Notes: generated by a model not told the origin, from the sequence alone. Positions 1 to 9,878 are shown, numbered from the stretch's first letter. The stretch is 64,000 bases of DNA from Marinomonas atlantica (GCF_001639725.1 NZ_LTAW01000002.1:1-64000); one strand, 5' to 3'. Program-made: numbers and translations.

Positions 1-57
1 GTAAGTGCTGTGAGGCATTGAGCTAACCAATACTAATTGCTCGTGAGGCTTGACCAT
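1..57 (+). rRNA. rrl: 23S ribosomal RNA, 3' end (partial)
   Basis: The first ~57 bases match the conserved 3' terminus of bacterial 23S rRNA: the block around GAGCTAACCAATACTAATTG followed by the CGTGAGGCTTGACC end. The gene enters from the left edge. The exact 3' end is estimated by comparison with the E. coli end and may be off by a few bases. Confidence 0.93.
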
Positions 58-294
58 ATAACACCAAAATGGTTTTTACTGTCGTTGTTCCAGACAACGA
101 ACAGTACTTCCTCCTTCCATGGAGGTCGAGTGTGAAGAAAACACAACCGCTGTACTACAGACTACGATACCAACACTGGTTTGATACTTGGTTATCACTA
201 TTTCAAAAGTTTTATTGTTAAAGACTCAAGTTCACGAACTTGCGTGTTTTGGCTAAGGCAAACAGAAGCCACCCAAAACGATCGCAAACCCGTT
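58..294 (+). other. 23S-5S internal transcribed spacer
   Basis: This is the transcribed spacer between 23S and 5S rRNA. I see no tRNA gene and no open frame with coding character. It contains short inverted segments, for example around 82-105 where gtcgttgttccagacaacga can fold, consistent with pre-rRNA processing stems. Confidence 0.75.
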
Positions 295-412
295 TGCTTG
301 ACGATCATAGAGGCGTTGAACCACCTGATCCCATCCCGAACTCAGAAGTGAAAGGCGCCATCGCCGATGGTAGTGTGGGGGATCCCATGTGAGAGTAGGT
401 CGTCGTCAAGCA
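295..412 (+). rRNA. rrf: 5S ribosomal RNA
   Basis: A complete 5S gene of about 118 nt. Its ends pair perfectly as helix I: TGCTTGACGA at 295-304 with TCGTCAAGCA at 403-412. Between them lie the conserved CACCTGATCCCATCCCGAAC, the AAGTGAAA loop B/C region, CGCCGATGGTAGTGTGGG and the GATCCCATGTGAGAGTAGG block. It is the last gene of the rRNA operon whose 23S tail starts the window. Confidence 0.96.
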
Positions 413-425
413 TCATACAAAGGAA

Positions 426-456
426 GCCCTGATAGCCATGCTGTCAGGGCTTTTTT
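426..456 (+). terminator. Rho-independent terminator of the rRNA operon
   Basis: GCCCTGA pairs with TCAGGGC around a short loop (426-450), followed directly by six T. It lies 13 bases after the 5S 3' end. An identical hairpin recurs at 753-783. Confidence 0.93.
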
Positions 457-575
457 GTGCCTGCGGTTTTCCTAAACGCATAGATTCCGCCCCCCTCCTT
501 TTGTGTCCCGCTTCGCTTACGCTCATCTCATGCTTCGACGTGTCAGTGCGTGACCTCAAAAGCGTGCGCCTTATG

Positions 576-739
576 GCATCGATTAGAGAAGGCGTTCAGA
601 AAAACAGAGACATAGGCATCACCTGATCCCATCCCGAACTCATAAGTGGCTCTCAACACGCCGCAGGCGCTCACCATCGCCGATGGTATTATGAGGATCC
701 CATGTGAGAGTCCAGCAAGGGGATAGATATCGTCAAGCA
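576..739 (+). pseudogene. Degenerate second copy of 5S rRNA
   Basis: Blocks of the intact 5S recur in order: a decayed 5' part (576-599, cf. 303-321), an exact CACCTGATCCCATCCCGAAC (620-639), CCATCGCCGATGGTA, GGATCCCATGTGAGAGT and the 3' helix I strand CGTCAAGCA (731-739). They are separated by three small insertions, near 600-619, 643-671 and 711-729. The 5' helix I strand no longer matches, so the terminal stem cannot form. This is a non-functional 5S relic, retained within a tandem duplication of the operon end. Confidence 0.85.
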
Positions 740-752
740 TCATACAAAGGAA

Positions 753-783
753 GCCCTGATAGCCATGCTGTCAGGGCTTTTTT
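753..783 (+). terminator. Duplicated rRNA-type terminator
   Basis: Exact repeat of the 426-456 hairpin (GCCCTGA...TCAGGGC plus T run), including the upstream CATCATACAAAGGAA linker. It follows the 5S relic and could act as a backup terminator for the rRNA operon. Confidence 0.88.
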
Positions 784-982
784 GTGTCTGCGGTTTTCCT
801 AAACGCATCCACCACTCAGCTAGACTCCGCACCCCCTTTTGTGTCCCGCTTGCGCCCATCTCATGCTTCGACGCTTAAGCCCGTGACATCACAGGGATAC
901 TTAAACCTCGAAAAGTAATCCCTTATATGAGTGCGTTGCTGGCCGTTTGGACGCGATGCTTACTAGGTCTAATGACTCGTAC

Positions 983-2686
983 TCAGGAAGAGCAGCTGTA
1001 ATGACTGACACCGCCCATGCGATAAAACTCTTCTGGGCGCAAACGATAGTATTTATCTTCCATTTCTTGAGACTGCTCTTGGTAGGGGGCATTCAGTACT
1101 TCTTGTAGCTCTTTGATCAACGCGTAGTTGCCTTGTTCCGCTTGTTGATATGCTGGTACTACGAGCCATTCCCGCCATGTGTATTTTGGGTTTACCTGTA
1201 TCATAGTTTTGCTAATGCCGGCTTGTTGCTCGCTGGCATTAATAGTGGTACGCCATCGATCGAGCCATTGCTGCCAATGATTTAATTGCTCTTGGGTTGG
1301 CTGTTGGTAAAAGCTACTGGTCAGGGCAGAGATTTCTTGGGGTACGTGGGACAGCTCACGGAAAAACATATTGAAGTCAGCACGAGTACTGACCATCAAT
1401 TTTAACAGTTGTACCACAAGCTCAGAGTCATAGACTTCAAGTCCTAGTTTGCTCGCCCACATTGCTTCGACTTTTTGTTGCATGACATGGCTGAACTCGT
1501 CACGGATTTGCAGCAACGCCTTGTGGGCAGTCGGTTCACTTTGTAGTAATGGCTCTAATGATTTGCAAAACATACTGAAATTCTGCTGCGCAGCTAGTGG
1601 CTGATTCAAGAAGGAAAAGTGGCGACCGCCGCCTGTCCAAGGCTGGAAAGCCGGGTCGAATATTTCACAAAATCCGAATGGGCCGTAATCTAGGGTGTAT
1701 CCTCCTGCGGGGCAGTTGTCGCCATTAAAGTTGCCTTGGCAGTAGCCGACACGAATCCAGTTAGCCACTAAGGAGCTTAGCCTTTCACGGAACAATTGAG
1801 CTAGCTTGAGCAGCTTGTCAGAGAAGCCTAGAGCAGGATCGATTTCTTCTTGGTACTCTCTGTCGATTAAATGCAGCACTATCATTTCAAGCTCTTCGAG
1901 TGCATCGAAATGAGCGTTGTTACGAGCGCGACGAGCAAACAGTTCTAGCTGACCGACACGTATGAATGACGGCGCGACTCGGGTTGAAATCGCCACTGGA
2001 TTGGAGACCATTACTTCTGGGTCATTGGACTGAGAGCCTTCGTAGTACCAAGGGCGGTCTACGCGCTCGGATTTTGATACGAACAAGCTAAGGGAGCGAG
2101 AACTAGGAATCCCAAGGGCGTGCATCGCTTCTTGTGCTAGAAACTCGCGTACGCTTGAACGCAGTACGGCACGACCATCGGCACCGCGACAATAGGGCGT
2201 CCGTCCGCCACCTTTTAGTTGCATTTCCCAGCGCTTATCCTTGAAAACGCCTTCAAATATCGACATAGCGCGTCCGTCGCCATAGCCATTGCCTGTGCGA
2301 AAAGGGCATTGCTGATTATATTCAGTACCGTAAATGGAGAGGGCGTAACCGGTAGCCCAGCCAAGCTTTACCATCGGGGCTGGTGCTTTAGACAGGTCCC
2401 CAGAAAAAACACTTTGAAAACCTGGTGCTTTTGCCAATTCATGGTCTAACCCAAGTTCATCAAAGAAAGTGGTGCTGTGGGCAATGTATTCAGCGTTTGG
2501 TAAAGGCGTCGGCGTTACCGGTACATAATGACCCGAGTAGATTTGTCTTGGTCGATGATCCTCGCCATTTTCGTGAGCTTCAGGGTCAGGCTTGAGTGAC
2601 TCTATTAAAGAGTAGTCAGCCAACTCAGCGAATTCGTTAATGGTGCAGATCTTGGGGTTGAGATCACTGGTATTGTCGTTTGCCAT
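983..2686 (-). CDS. selO: Protein adenylyltransferase SelO (YdiU family)
   Basis: SelO is a pseudokinase-fold enzyme that transfers AMP from ATP to Ser, Thr or Tyr of target proteins and is linked to redox stress. The 567-aa product has the family blocks: [20 protein letters not shown] (residues 158-177), then [14 protein letters not shown] (311-324) and [15 protein letters not shown] (331-345), which carry the metal-binding N/D and catalytic Asp residues of the family. It ends in a Cys-Ser-Ser tail like E. coli YdiU, so it is a Cys rather than a selenocysteine form. It is longer than the 478-aa E. coli protein, with extra N-terminal residues. The ATG at 2686 is preceded by a purine-rich AGAGAGAAG. 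It appears monocistronic. Confidence 0.93.
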   Translation of the reverse strand: MANDNTSDLNPKICTINEFAELADYSLIESLKPDPEAHENGEDHRPRQIYSGHYVPVTPTPLPNAEYIAHSTTFFDELGLDHELAKAPGFQSVFSGDLSKAPAPMVKLGWATGYALSIYGTEYNQQCPFRTGNGYGDGRAMSIFEGVFKDKRWEMQLKGGGRTPYCRGADGRAVLRSSVREFLAQEAMHALGIPSSRSLSLFVSKSERVDRPWYYEGSQSNDPEVMVSNPVAISTRVAPSFIRVGQLELFARRARNNAHFDALEELEMIVLHLIDREYQEEIDPALGFSDKLLKLAQLFRERLSSLVANWIRVGYCQGNFNGDNCPAGGYTLDYGPFGFCEIFDPAFQPWTGGGRHFSFLNQPLAAQQNFSMFCKSLEPLLQSEPTAHKALLQIRDEFSHVMQQKVEAMWASKLGLEVYDSELVVQLLKLMVSTRADFNMFFRELSHVPQEISALTSSFYQQPTQEQLNHWQQWLDRWRTTINASEQQAGISKTMIQVNPKYTWREWLVVPAYQQAEQGNYALIKELQEVLNAPYQEQSQEMEDKYYRLRPEEFYRMGGVSHYSCSS

Positions 2687-2908
2687 GCAGGATCTTCTCT
2701 CTTAAATAATCGTAGTTTGAATTCGGCTTATTTTGGACTTATGAAAATAAGAATGTTCTCGCTTTATCGCACTATTATAGTACTAAGGGGGTTGGTTAAT
2801 GAATTTATCGAATTGAACCTTATTGCTTTATGAATAGCTGCGCACTTTTTTTAACTATTTCGATAATATTAGATATTGATATTGTCGATGAAAACAAGGG
2901 TTTAGTGA

Positions 2909-4210
2909 ATGAGCAGTCAATCGTGGGTAACGAAGTTATACAAGTGGATTGTACAGTCCAGTGAAAAAGATAATGGAGACAAGCAATCGGTCGCTAAGAA
3001 CTTTTTAAAATTAATTTCTGCTCAGTTTCTGACGAATACCGGTGATGCCATCGTAAACCCAAAGGTAACGCTGCCATGGTTGATGCAAAGCGTTGGAGCG
3101 CCTACATTTTTAATCGCTTGGTTGGTCCCGATTCGTGAGTCAGGCTCTTTGTTGCCGCAACTGTTTATAGCAAGTGCTATGAGGCGGTTAGCAATTCGTA
3201 AATGGGTCTGGGTATCTGGAAGTGCCGTACAGGCTTTGTCATTATTGCTCATGGCTTTGGTCGCTAAATCACTAGATGGCCTAGCTGCGGGAGTGTGTAT
3301 TTTGCTATTGCTGACATTATTCAGTTTAGCGAGGGGGTTAAACTCTGTTGCAACGAAAGATATTTTAGGTAAAACCATTCCAAAGTCTGAACGCGGTCAA
3401 GTAACAGGGTTATCAGCTAGTGCTGCTGGATTGGTTACGATTGGTATTGCTGTGATGATGGCTGTGAGCTATCTGTATGACTGGCATACATCGGCATACT
3501 TTGTGTGGGGGCTCGTTTTAGGCGCTGTTTTATGGCTTCTATCAGCACTGATATTCTCTAAGGTAGAAGAGCCCAAAAGTGAGACTGAAGAATCTGAGTT
3601 TAGTTTTTTTGATTCGCTAAAACAGCTGGCATTACTTAAAACGGATAAATCATTTCGTCATTTTGTTATCACACGAGCGTGTTTTCTAGGTACGGCCTTA
3701 AGTGCCCCTTATTATGTTGTGCTAGCAGAGGATCGTATTGGTAACTCTGTTTGGGTTTTGGCAATGTTTATGGGATTAAGTGGTCTTGCTGGCCTTTTAT
3801 CAGGCCCTTTTTGGGGACGATTTTCCGATGTTTCTAGTCGTAAGGTATTAATTACAGCTTCGACGTTAGGTGCGATGACAGGTGTATTTCTATTTGTCAT
3901 TGCTCAATTAGCACCTTCGGCATTAAGTTCGGTATGGCTTTTACCGCTATTTTATTTCCTATTAACGGTATTTCATCAGGGCATACGTGTGGGGCGTAAA
4001 ACGTATTTGGTGGATATGGCTGAGGGTAATAAACGTACCAGCTATGTAGCGGTTGGTAATACCGCGATTGGTGTGATGTTACTGATATTTAGCTTAATCG
4101 GTATTTTGGGTGATGTATTTTCACTTGAGCTACTCGTTCTAGTGTATGCCATGATTACACTGATTGGCGTGGTCATGGCCATACGTTTACCAGATGTATC
4201 TAAGTCTTAG
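2909..4210 (+). CDS. MFS transporter
   Basis: A 433-aa integral membrane protein with about twelve hydrophobic segments and a hydrophilic central loop (around residues 224-240, rich in E and K) dividing two six-helix halves, as in the major facilitator superfamily. The motif GPFWGRFSDVSSRK (around residues 300-313) matches the MFS loop 2-3/8-9 G-x-x-x-D-R-x-x-R/K signature. The substrate cannot be told from sequence. The start ATG follows AAGGG. Its stop overlaps the stop of the convergent Lrp-type gene by four bases. No terminator is seen, so the two transcripts may overlap. Confidence 0.85.
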   Translation: MSSQSWVTKLYKWIVQSSEKDNGDKQSVAKNFLKLISAQFLTNTGDAIVNPKVTLPWLMQSVGAPTFLIAWLVPIRESGSLLPQLFIASAMRRLAIRKWVWVSGSAVQALSLLLMALVAKSLDGLAAGVCILLLLTLFSLARGLNSVATKDILGKTIPKSERGQVTGLSASAAGLVTIGIAVMMAVSYLYDWHTSAYFVWGLVLGAVLWLLSALIFSKVEEPKSETEESEFSFFDSLKQLALLKTDKSFRHFVITRACFLGTALSAPYYVVLAEDRIGNSVWVLAMFMGLSGLAGLLSGPFWGRFSDVSSRKVLITASTLGAMTGVFLFVIAQLAPSALSSVWLLPLFYFLLTVFHQGIRVGRKTYLVDMAEGNKRTSYVAVGNTAIGVMLLIFSLIGILGDVFSLELLVLVYAMITLIGVVMAIRLPDVSKS

Positions 4211-4683
4211 TGATCGGGTAACGGCACAGATGCACTTTGTTTAATCTTACTCAATACGAGTGTGGAACTAACATCGCGGACACCTTCCATATTCGAGAGC
4301 GTGTCACTTAAAAAGTCAGATAAGGAACTCAAGTCTTGAGCAATCACCCTTAACCAATAATCACAACAACCTGTGACTGAGTAACACTCCAAAACAGTGT
4401 CTATTGTTAAGATACGTTCTTGAAAATGTTTGCGAGCAAGGCTGTTACCTTTATCTAATGTAACGAAGACAAACGCGGTCACCTGGTAGCCAAGTTCGGC
4501 GCTATTTAACTGTGTATTGTAAGATTCAATAAGGTTGCTTTGTTCTAATCGCTGTAAGCGCCTAGAGCACTGTGAGGGAGATAGGTTAACTTGCTCAGAT
4601 AAAGCAACATTAGATAAGCGTGCATTGGACTGAAGCGCTTTAAGTAGCTTCCAATCGTATGCATCTAATTCTAAGTGATTCAT
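4207..4683 (-). CDS. Lrp/AsnC family transcriptional regulator
   Basis: A 158-aa protein with an N-terminal winged HTH (residues ~6-55, LDAYDWKLLKALQSNARLSN...LSPSQCSRRLQRLEQ) followed by a RAM/AsnC ligand-binding domain (~70-150) containing the typical VLECYSVTGCCDYWLRV strand-turn. Lrp-type proteins sense amino acids and act as dimers to octamers. The start ATG has AAGGAACC upstream. The convergent MFS gene could be its target, but the layout (tail to tail) gives no direct support. Confidence 0.92.
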   Translation of the reverse strand: MNHLELDAYDWKLLKALQSNARLSNVALSEQVNLSPSQCSRRLQRLEQSNLIESYNTQLNSAELGYQVTAFVFVTLDKGNSLARKHFQERILTIDTVLECYSVTGCCDYWLRVIAQDLSSLSDFLSDTLSNMEGVRDVSSTLVLSKIKQSASVPLPDH

Positions 4684-4835
4684 TCAAGGTTCCTTGGGAA
4701 TGCTGCTCAGCTTATTGTTTGATTAATATGTTTAGTTGCTGAGTTAACAGTCTTATCCTAAGTAATTCTTATGAATAAACAAGCACATTGTTTGCTTTTT
4801 TTTGGGCAAATAAGAATAAATTTGTGCTGATATGT

Positions 4836-4862
4836 AAAAAAGGCTGCCGAAGGCAGCCTTTT
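4836..4862 (-). terminator. Terminator of purEK
   Basis: Perfect GC-rich hairpin, AAGGCTGCC / GGCAGCCTT with a three-base loop, flanked by A5 on the left. Read on the minus strand it ends in five T, just after purK. Confidence 0.9.
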
Positions 4863-4868
4863 CAGTAA

Positions 4869-5939
4869 TTAATCGGAGGGTAAATTCTTCGATAACCAAC
4901 CAAGCGCTTCATTGTAAGGCGCTGGCATGTTACTCAATGATTTTATAATCGATTGAAGTTGCTCTAAATCACCAGAACAAGCATTCAAATGGCCAACTTT
5001 ACGGCCTGGACGAACGTCTTTACGATACCAGTAAAGTTCTAGGCCCTTGATTGCTAGCCAATCGTAATCAACGTCAACGCCGATTAAGTTAACCATCATA
5101 CTTTGGTTTTTAACTTCTGCTGGTGCAAGAGGTAGCCCTGCAACGGCACGAACATGGTTTTCAAACTGGTTCACACTTGCTCCAGCTTGAGTCCAGTGTC
5201 CACTGTTATGGACGCGTGGTGCTAGTTCGTTGATTAGCAGCTCCTCACCACAACGGAAACACTCCATTGCCATGACACCGACATAATCTAAGGCATCCAT
5301 CAGCTTGCCCAGCATGCTTTCAGCTTGGTCTTGTAAGTGTTCAAGTCGCTGCAGAGGAGAGATAGAAGCGTAAAGAATACCGTTGATGTGCAAGTTTAGT
5401 GTTAATGGGTAAAAGTACTTCTCACCATTCTTACCACGCACTCCGACAACAGACACTTCTTCATCAAAGTTGATCGCTTGCTCTGCAATCGCTAGGCCTT
5501 TCCAATCATCTGGAATCTCTGTGCCTTCGCTCTGTTTCAACCAATATTGACCTTTACCATCGTAGCCACCGCGACGGCGTTTCATTAGCACACGATCGCC
5601 CAAGGTTTGATAGGCTTTTTCTGCAGTTGAATCGTCTTCAACAGGAAACCAAGGTGCTGTTGCAAGCTCAAGCTTATCAATCCACTGCTTTTGCGTTAAA
5701 CGATCAGCAAGTTGTGGAAAGGTTTCCAAGTTAACGAAGTTCGGGTGCGCCGAAAGTTGTTTTGTTGCGGCTGTTTCAGGCCAATCTTCACGCTCAGCTG
5801 TAACAATATCATCGGCTTTAAGAGGTAGTGTTTCATCTGTCTCAATATCTACAGGTCGAACATCTAAACCAAGTGGATTTGCCGCTTGTTTCAACATCGC
5901 GCCAAGTTGACCAGCGCCTAGTACCCAAATAGATGACAT
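4869..5939 (-). CDS. purK: N5-carboxyaminoimidazole ribonucleotide synthase
   Basis: PurK uses ATP and bicarbonate to carboxylate AIR to N5-CAIR, the sixth step of de novo purine synthesis in bacteria. The 356-aa protein has the ATP-grasp layout: an N-terminal GAGQLGAML nucleotide-binding loop, the central KRRRGGYDGKGQ glycine loop (around residues 119-130) and the ELAPRVHNSGHWTQ metal/active-site segment. The length matches the family (~355). It starts three bases after the purE stop, with GAGG at the end of purE as its ribosome site, so the two form one operon. Confidence 0.97.
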   Translation of the reverse strand: MSSIWVLGAGQLGAMLKQAANPLGLDVRPVDIETDETLPLKADDIVTAEREDWPETAATKQLSAHPNFVNLETFPQLADRLTQKQWIDKLELATAPWFPVEDDSTAEKAYQTLGDRVLMKRRRGGYDGKGQYWLKQSEGTEIPDDWKGLAIAEQAINFDEEVSVVGVRGKNGEKYFYPLTLNLHINGILYASISPLQRLEHLQDQAESMLGKLMDALDYVGVMAMECFRCGEELLINELAPRVHNSGHWTQAGASVNQFENHVRAVAGLPLAPAEVKNQSMMVNLIGVDVDYDWLAIKGLELYWYRKDVRPGRKVGHLNACSGDLEQLQSIIKSLSNMPAPYNEALGWLSKNLPSD

Positions 5940-5942
5940 ATT

Positions 5943-6434
5943 TTAAGCCTCACGTGGATCTGGATTAGCTAGAACCGTATCAGTTTGCTCATCACGGAAT
6001 GAATCGATACGCTGCGCAAGCTCTGCATCTTCGTTAGCTAAAATTTGACAGGCAAGTAAACCCGCGTTGAATGCGCCTGCAGTGCCGATAGCAAGTGTTC
6101 CTACAGCAACGCCTTTTGGCATTTGAGCAATAGACAGTAGACTGTCCATACCATTTAACGCTTTGCTTTGAACTGGTACACCTAGAACAGGTAAGCGTGT
6201 GTGTGCTGCGACCATACCTGGAAGGTGAGCGGCACCGCCAGCACCGCCAATGATTACTTTGAAGCCACGCTCAACAGCACTTTCAGCAAACTCAGCAAGC
6301 TTCACCGGTGTACGGTGAGCTGATACCACCTCTACATGGTACGCAACGCCTAACTTGTCCATGATTTCTGCGGCGGATTCCATTGTGGCCCAGTCACTTT
6401 TTGATCCCATAATAAGGGCTATTTTAGCTTGCAA
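5943..6434 (-). CDS. purE: N5-CAIR mutase PurE, TTG start
   Basis: PurE moves the carboxylate of N5-CAIR to give CAIR. Conserved features are GSKSDWATM near the N-terminus, SAHRTP and the glycine-rich [12 protein letters not shown] substrate loop, and GTAGAFNAG. The frame is open to a further TTG at 6494, giving 183 aa. The TTG at 6434, preceded by a clear AGGAGA six bases upstream, gives 163 aa, the usual PurE length, and puts the first beta strand ([11 protein letters not shown]) at the N-terminus. I therefore chose 6434. It is the first gene of the purEK operon. Confidence 0.95.
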   Translation of the reverse strand: MQAKIALIMGSKSDWATMESAAEIMDKLGVAYHVEVVSAHRTPVKLAEFAESAVERGFKVIIGGAGGAAHLPGMVAAHTRLPVLGVPVQSKALNGMDSLLSIAQMPKGVAVGTLAIGTAGAFNAGLLACQILANEDAELAQRIDSFRDEQTDTVLANPDPREA

Positions 6435-6616
6435 AGTCGTTCTCCTGCGCTGTGCTCCAACGGATATGAGGGGAGTGTCGGAGGTTAAATTCAAATCATA
6501 GGAGGAGCTGCGCTCAACTCCTGTAAATAGGGGCGATAATATAGCCGATTTTCGCCGAAACCGCGAGTTAGGCTGAGCTTAGAAACGACTTTTTTAGCGT
6601 TTAAGGAGGGATTTAA

Positions 6617-6651
6617 CAAAAACAAAAAAGGCGAGTTTAGGTTCTCGCCTT
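6617..6651 (-). terminator. Terminator overlapping the mgsA stop codon
   Basis: On the minus strand AAGGCGAG (6651-6644) pairs with CTCGCCTT (6636-6629) and is followed by a T-rich tract. The last mgsA codons form the 5' arm and the TAA stop (6639-6637) sits in the loop, so translation to the stop should interfere with hairpin formation. Confidence 0.85.
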
Positions 6652-7092
6652 TAGATAGCTTTCATAGTCCGGAACTTGCTTTTCAAAAGCTTCATCGAAC
6701 AGCGGTGAGCTGATGAGAAAGTTTGCTGATGAAACGCTGCAGGCGATTGGGATATTCCATACAGCCGCGACACGAAGAAGTGCTTTGATATCAGGGTCAT
6801 GAGGCATCGGCTCAAAGGGATCCCAAAAGAAAATCAAAACATCAATTTTGCCTTCTGCAATAAGACCGCCCAATTGCTGGTCACCACCAAGAGGGCCACT
6901 AATCAATGCAGTTACAGGTACTCCTAGGTGCTTTTGTAACAAATTACCTGTCGTGCCTGTTGCCATTAGCTCATGGTTAATGAGTTTGTCTTTATGTTGT
7001 TGAGCCCAAGACGTTAGTTCAGGCTTCATATTGTCGTGAGCCACCAAAGCAACGCGTTTACGCGCTGCAGTGGTGATGGTTTTTTTATCCAT
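6637..7092 (-). CDS. mgsA: Methylglyoxal synthase
   Basis: MgsA converts dihydroxyacetone phosphate to methylglyoxal and phosphate, a bypass that relieves sugar-phosphate stress. The 151-aa product contains ALVAHDNMK (catalytic-site Asp20), the TGTTG phosphate-binding loop (residues 45-49), GPLGGDQQ with the catalytic Asp71, and [14 protein letters not shown]. It shares one base with the pykA stop (TAATG), so the two genes are translationally coupled. This joins a glycolytic outlet directly to pyruvate kinase. Confidence 0.97.
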   Translation of the reverse strand: MDKKTITTAARKRVALVAHDNMKPELTSWAQQHKDKLINHELMATGTTGNLLQKHLGVPVTALISGPLGGDQQLGGLIAEGKIDVLIFFWDPFEPMPHDPDIKALLRVAAVWNIPIACSVSSANFLISSPLFDEAFEKQVPDYESYLKART

Positions 7093-8537
7093 TAAACGAC
7101 TTCGCCCACTTTTACGGCTTTGATCATATTACTGGTGCCATGAGATACCAAGTGATCACCTTTAGTCAGAATCACTAGGTCTCCATCTTTTACTAAGCCA
7201 AGCGATTTCACTTTATTCACTAGGCCTGAAATGATGGTGTCTACGTTGTACTCTTGAGAAGAGAAAGCAACCGGTGTGACACCACGGTATAACGCACATT
7301 TATTCAGCGTTTCTTGATTTGGTGATAAGGCAAAGATGGGGAGTCCTGATGAAATACGAGACAGTAACAAAGGTGTTGTGCCAGAGGCCGTTAAGCTAAT
7401 AATCGCTTTCACCCCTTCAAGGTGATTAGCAGCATACATAGCAGACATCGCAATTGTTTCAGAAACCGATGTGAAGGTGATGTCTACACGGTGTTTAGAG
7501 CGCATCACAGAGGGTTGCTTCTCAGCGCCAAGGCAAACACTGTCCATCTTCTTAACCACTTCTTCTGGAAACGAGCCCGCTGCAGTTTCAGCCGACAGCA
7601 TAACCGCATCCGTACCGTCTAATACAGCGTTTGCCACGTCGAACACTTCGGCACGCGTTGGCATCGCTTGAATGATCATGGTTTCCATCATTTGTGTAGC
7701 CGTGATCACAGGGCGATTTAACTGGCGACAGCGCTTGATCATATGTTTTTGAACGCCAATCAACTCTGCATCACCGATTTCAACACCAAGGTCACCACGG
7801 GCAACCATTACAGCATCTGATGCACGAATGATGGCGTCTAGCGTTTCATCGTCAGCAACGGCTTCAGCGCGTTCAACTTTGGCCACGATACCCGTTTCTA
7901 AGCCAGCAGCGATAGCCAGTTCACGGGCTTCTTCAATATCAGCTGCACTTCGAGGGAATGATACCGCAAGATAATCGGCTTTAAGTGCAGCCGCAGTGAT
8001 AATGTCTTCTTTGTCTTTTGCCGTCAGAGCCGCAGCAGAAAGACCACCACCTTGGCGGTTGATACCTTTGTTGTTTGACAGAGCACCGCCGACAACCACT
8101 TTCGTAATGACTTCATTGCCTTTGACTGCAGTGACTTCCAGCACAACACGACCATCGTCTAACAATAGTACGTTGCCTGGAGAAGAGTCCGCCGCTAATT
8201 GTGGGTAGTCGATACCAACACGTGTTTCGTCGCCAGCATTCTTGTCAAAGCCAACATCAAGAATGAAAGTTGCACCTTCTTGCAATGTGACTTTCGTCTC
8301 TTTAAAGCGAGCAATACGGATTTTAGGGCCTTGAAGGTCACCTAGGATTGCCACATGACACTTATTTTTAGCTGCCATTTCACGCACGACTTTTGCGCGA
8401 TCAATATGATCTTCTGCTTGACCGTGGGAAAAGTTTAAACGAAAGACGTTTGCCCCAGCCAAAATCAACTTTTCGATCATTTCTGGTGAACTTGAAGATG
8501 GGCCTAGCGTAGCAACGATTTTGGTTCTGCGAGTCAT
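7092..8537 (-). CDS. pykA: Pyruvate kinase, PykA type
   Basis: Catalyses PEP + ADP to pyruvate + ATP. The 481-aa protein is close in length and motif layout to E. coli Pyk[14 protein letters not shown] at the N-terminus, GDLQGPKIR, the B domain (~70-170), the KVERAEAV active-site segment, and [11 protein letters not shown] with the metal and substrate ligands. It is followed by mgsA with a one-base overlap. Upstream, the gap terminator at 8587-8610 suggests its own promoter in the short gap, though read-through from gap is possible. PykA is a known HexR target in related bacteria, but I found no HexR box immediately upstream. Confidence 0.97.
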   Translation of the reverse strand: MTRRTKIVATLGPSSSSPEMIEKLILAGANVFRLNFSHGQAEDHIDRAKVVREMAAKNKCHVAILGDLQGPKIRIARFKETKVTLQEGATFILDVGFDKNAGDETRVGIDYPQLAADSSPGNVLLLDDGRVVLEVTAVKGNEVITKVVVGGALSNNKGINRQGGGLSAAALTAKDKEDIITAAALKADYLAVSFPRSAADIEEARELAIAAGLETGIVAKVERAEAVADDETLDAIIRASDAVMVARGDLGVEIGDAELIGVQKHMIKRCRQLNRPVITATQMMETMIIQAMPTRAEVFDVANAVLDGTDAVMLSAETAAGSFPEEVVKKMDSVCLGAEKQPSVMRSKHRVDITFTSVSETIAMSAMYAANHLEGVKAIISLTASGTTPLLLSRISSGLPIFALSPNQETLNKCALYRGVTPVAFSSQEYNVDTIISGLVNKVKSLGLVKDGDLVILTKGDHLVSHGTSNMIKAVKVGEVV

Positions 8538-8586
8538 TTTTATTCCAAATAGAGAGTTAAAGCGTGGTAACAGTATAACAGAGACG

Positions 8587-8610
8587 AAAAAGGCTGCGTC
8601 AGCAGCCTTT
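8587..8610 (-). terminator. Terminator of gap
   Basis: AAGGCTGC / GCAGCCTT hairpin with a four-base loop. On the minus strand it is followed by five T. It sits just after the gap stop and before pykA. Confidence 0.88.
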
Positions 8611-8621
8611 GTGAAAATGCA

Positions 8622-9635
8622 TTATTTAGCGTTTATAAAGGCAATGGTATTGTCTAGCATTCGGTTTGAGAAGCCCCATTCGTTGTCATACCACGCCATA
8701 ACTTTAACCAGTTTTCCTTGAACGCGTGTTTGAGTCGCATCAAAGTTTGAGGTATACGTGCTGTGATTGAAGTCTGATGAAACCAGAGGTTCGTAGTTTA
8801 CACATAAAACCTCTGCCAAAGTCGGATCTGATGCAATGGCGTCTTCAATGATTTTGTTCACTTCTTCAGCGCTTGTTTCACGAGGAGCAAGAAACGTTAG
8901 GTCGATCAGTGAAACGTTAATTGTTGGAACGCGAACGGCCATACCATCAAATTTACCTGCAAGTGCAGGGACGACTAAACCAACCGCTGCAGCTGCACCT
9001 GTTTTAGTAGGGATCATATTCATAGCCGCCGCGCGAGCACGGTACAGGTCTTCATGATAAACGTCAGATAAACGTTGATCATTAGTGTAAGCGTGAATCG
9101 TCGTCATTAAACCACTTTCAATGCCTAGCTTTTCATTTAACGGTTTCGCTATCGGTGCTAGACAGTTAGTTGTACAAGAAGCGTTGGATATAACGGTCAT
9201 ATCAGAGGTAAGTACGTCTTGGTTTACACCGTAAACAACAGTTGCATCGACTTCTTTACCTGGCGCTGAAATGATGACTTTCTTTGCGCCTGCTGTAATG
9301 TGAGCACCGGCTGTTTCTTTTGTTGTGAAGAAACCAGTACACTCGTAAACAACATCAACACCTAAATCTGACCAAGGCAATTTTGACGGGTCACGTTCAG
9401 AAAAAGTTAGGATTTTATCTTCATTGATGTATAGCGCTTCAGCATCAAAATCCACTTTTGCATTGAAACGTCCGTGAACTGTGTCATATTTAGTTAAGTG
9501 AGCATTGATTTTGGAATCACCAAGGTCGTTGATGGCTACGACTTGGATTTGGTCGCGCTTGCCAGACTCGTACAGAGCTCGAAGTACGTTGCGTCCGATA
9601 CGTCCATAACCGTTGATAGCTACCTTAATCGTCAT
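8622..9635 (-). CDS. gap: Type I glyceraldehyde-3-phosphate dehydrogenase
   Basis: Converts glyceraldehyde 3-phosphate, NAD+ and phosphate to 1,3-bisphosphoglycerate. The 337-aa product has the Rossmann motif [10 protein letters not shown], the catalytic SNASCTTNC with Cys154, HAYTNDQ and the C-terminal [23 protein letters not shown] precedes the ATG. Its promoter region carries a HexR-like palindrome (9708-9722) and faces edd. This pairing of gap with Entner-Doudoroff genes is typical of pseudomonads and relatives, where this GAPDH serves sugar breakdown and a second GAPDH elsewhere may serve gluconeogenesis. Confidence 0.97.
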   Translation of the reverse strand: MTIKVAINGYGRIGRNVLRALYESGKRDQIQVVAINDLGDSKINAHLTKYDTVHGRFNAKVDFDAEALYINEDKILTFSERDPSKLPWSDLGVDVVYECTGFFTTKETAGAHITAGAKKVIISAPGKEVDATVVYGVNQDVLTSDMTVISNASCTTNCLAPIAKPLNEKLGIESGLMTTIHAYTNDQRLSDVYHEDLYRARAAAMNMIPTKTGAAAAVGLVVPALAGKFDGMAVRVPTINVSLIDLTFLAPRETSAEEVNKIIEDAIASDPTLAEVLCVNYEPLVSSDFNHSTYTSNFDATQTRVQGKLVKVMAWYDNEWGFSNRMLDNTIAFINAK

Positions 9636-9707
9636 ATCTCACTCCTAGTATTAAAGATACATTCTGTCCTAGTCGATAATTGTAGAACAGATTTCTTTCA
9701 GTCTTAT

Positions 9708-9722
9708 TGTAAAAACACTACA
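9708..9722. promoter_or_regulatory. Probable HexR operator for gap
   Basis: TGTAAAAACACTACA has the TGTA-N7-TACA architecture of HexR boxes and matches 13 of 15 positions of the gammaproteobacterial consensus TGTARTWWWAYTACA on one strand. It lies about 75 bases upstream of the gap start codon. Confidence 0.65.
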
Positions 9723-9863
9723 AAAATAAAAAATTCTTAATGGCTGTAATTGAAGACAATGGCGTTATTGTTCAATAAACAGTCACGTCTTTGTAATATT
9801 CAATCATATAGCCTGTTTTATAGCTCTATTCTAACGAAAAAATCAATCCTTGACAGTATTTTT

Positions 9864-9878
9864 GGTAAAAAAATTACG
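9864..9878. promoter_or_regulatory. Weak HexR-like half palindrome
   Basis: GGTAAAAAAATTACG keeps the inner GTA-N7-TAC core of a HexR box but has G in place of the outer T and A. It lies between the gap and edd sites and could be an auxiliary site or chance. Confidence 0.3.

Larger units (their letters stand above)
295..890 (+). repeat. Imperfect tandem duplication of the rRNA operon end
   Basis: Two direct copies, about 295-557 and 571-890. Each holds 5S, linker, terminator and a shared downstream stretch (TGCGGTTTTCCTAAACGCAT ... TTTTGTGTCCCGCTT ... CTCATGCTTCGACG). Copy one has an intact 5S and copy two is eroded by short insertions and substitutions. From 784 to the end of selO at 982 I see nothing beyond the end of this repeat. 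Confidence 0.85.

Noticed and set aside
438-900. Short open frames across the 5S duplication
   Set aside because: They overlap rRNA, the 5S relic and terminators, with no ribosome site or protein-like composition.
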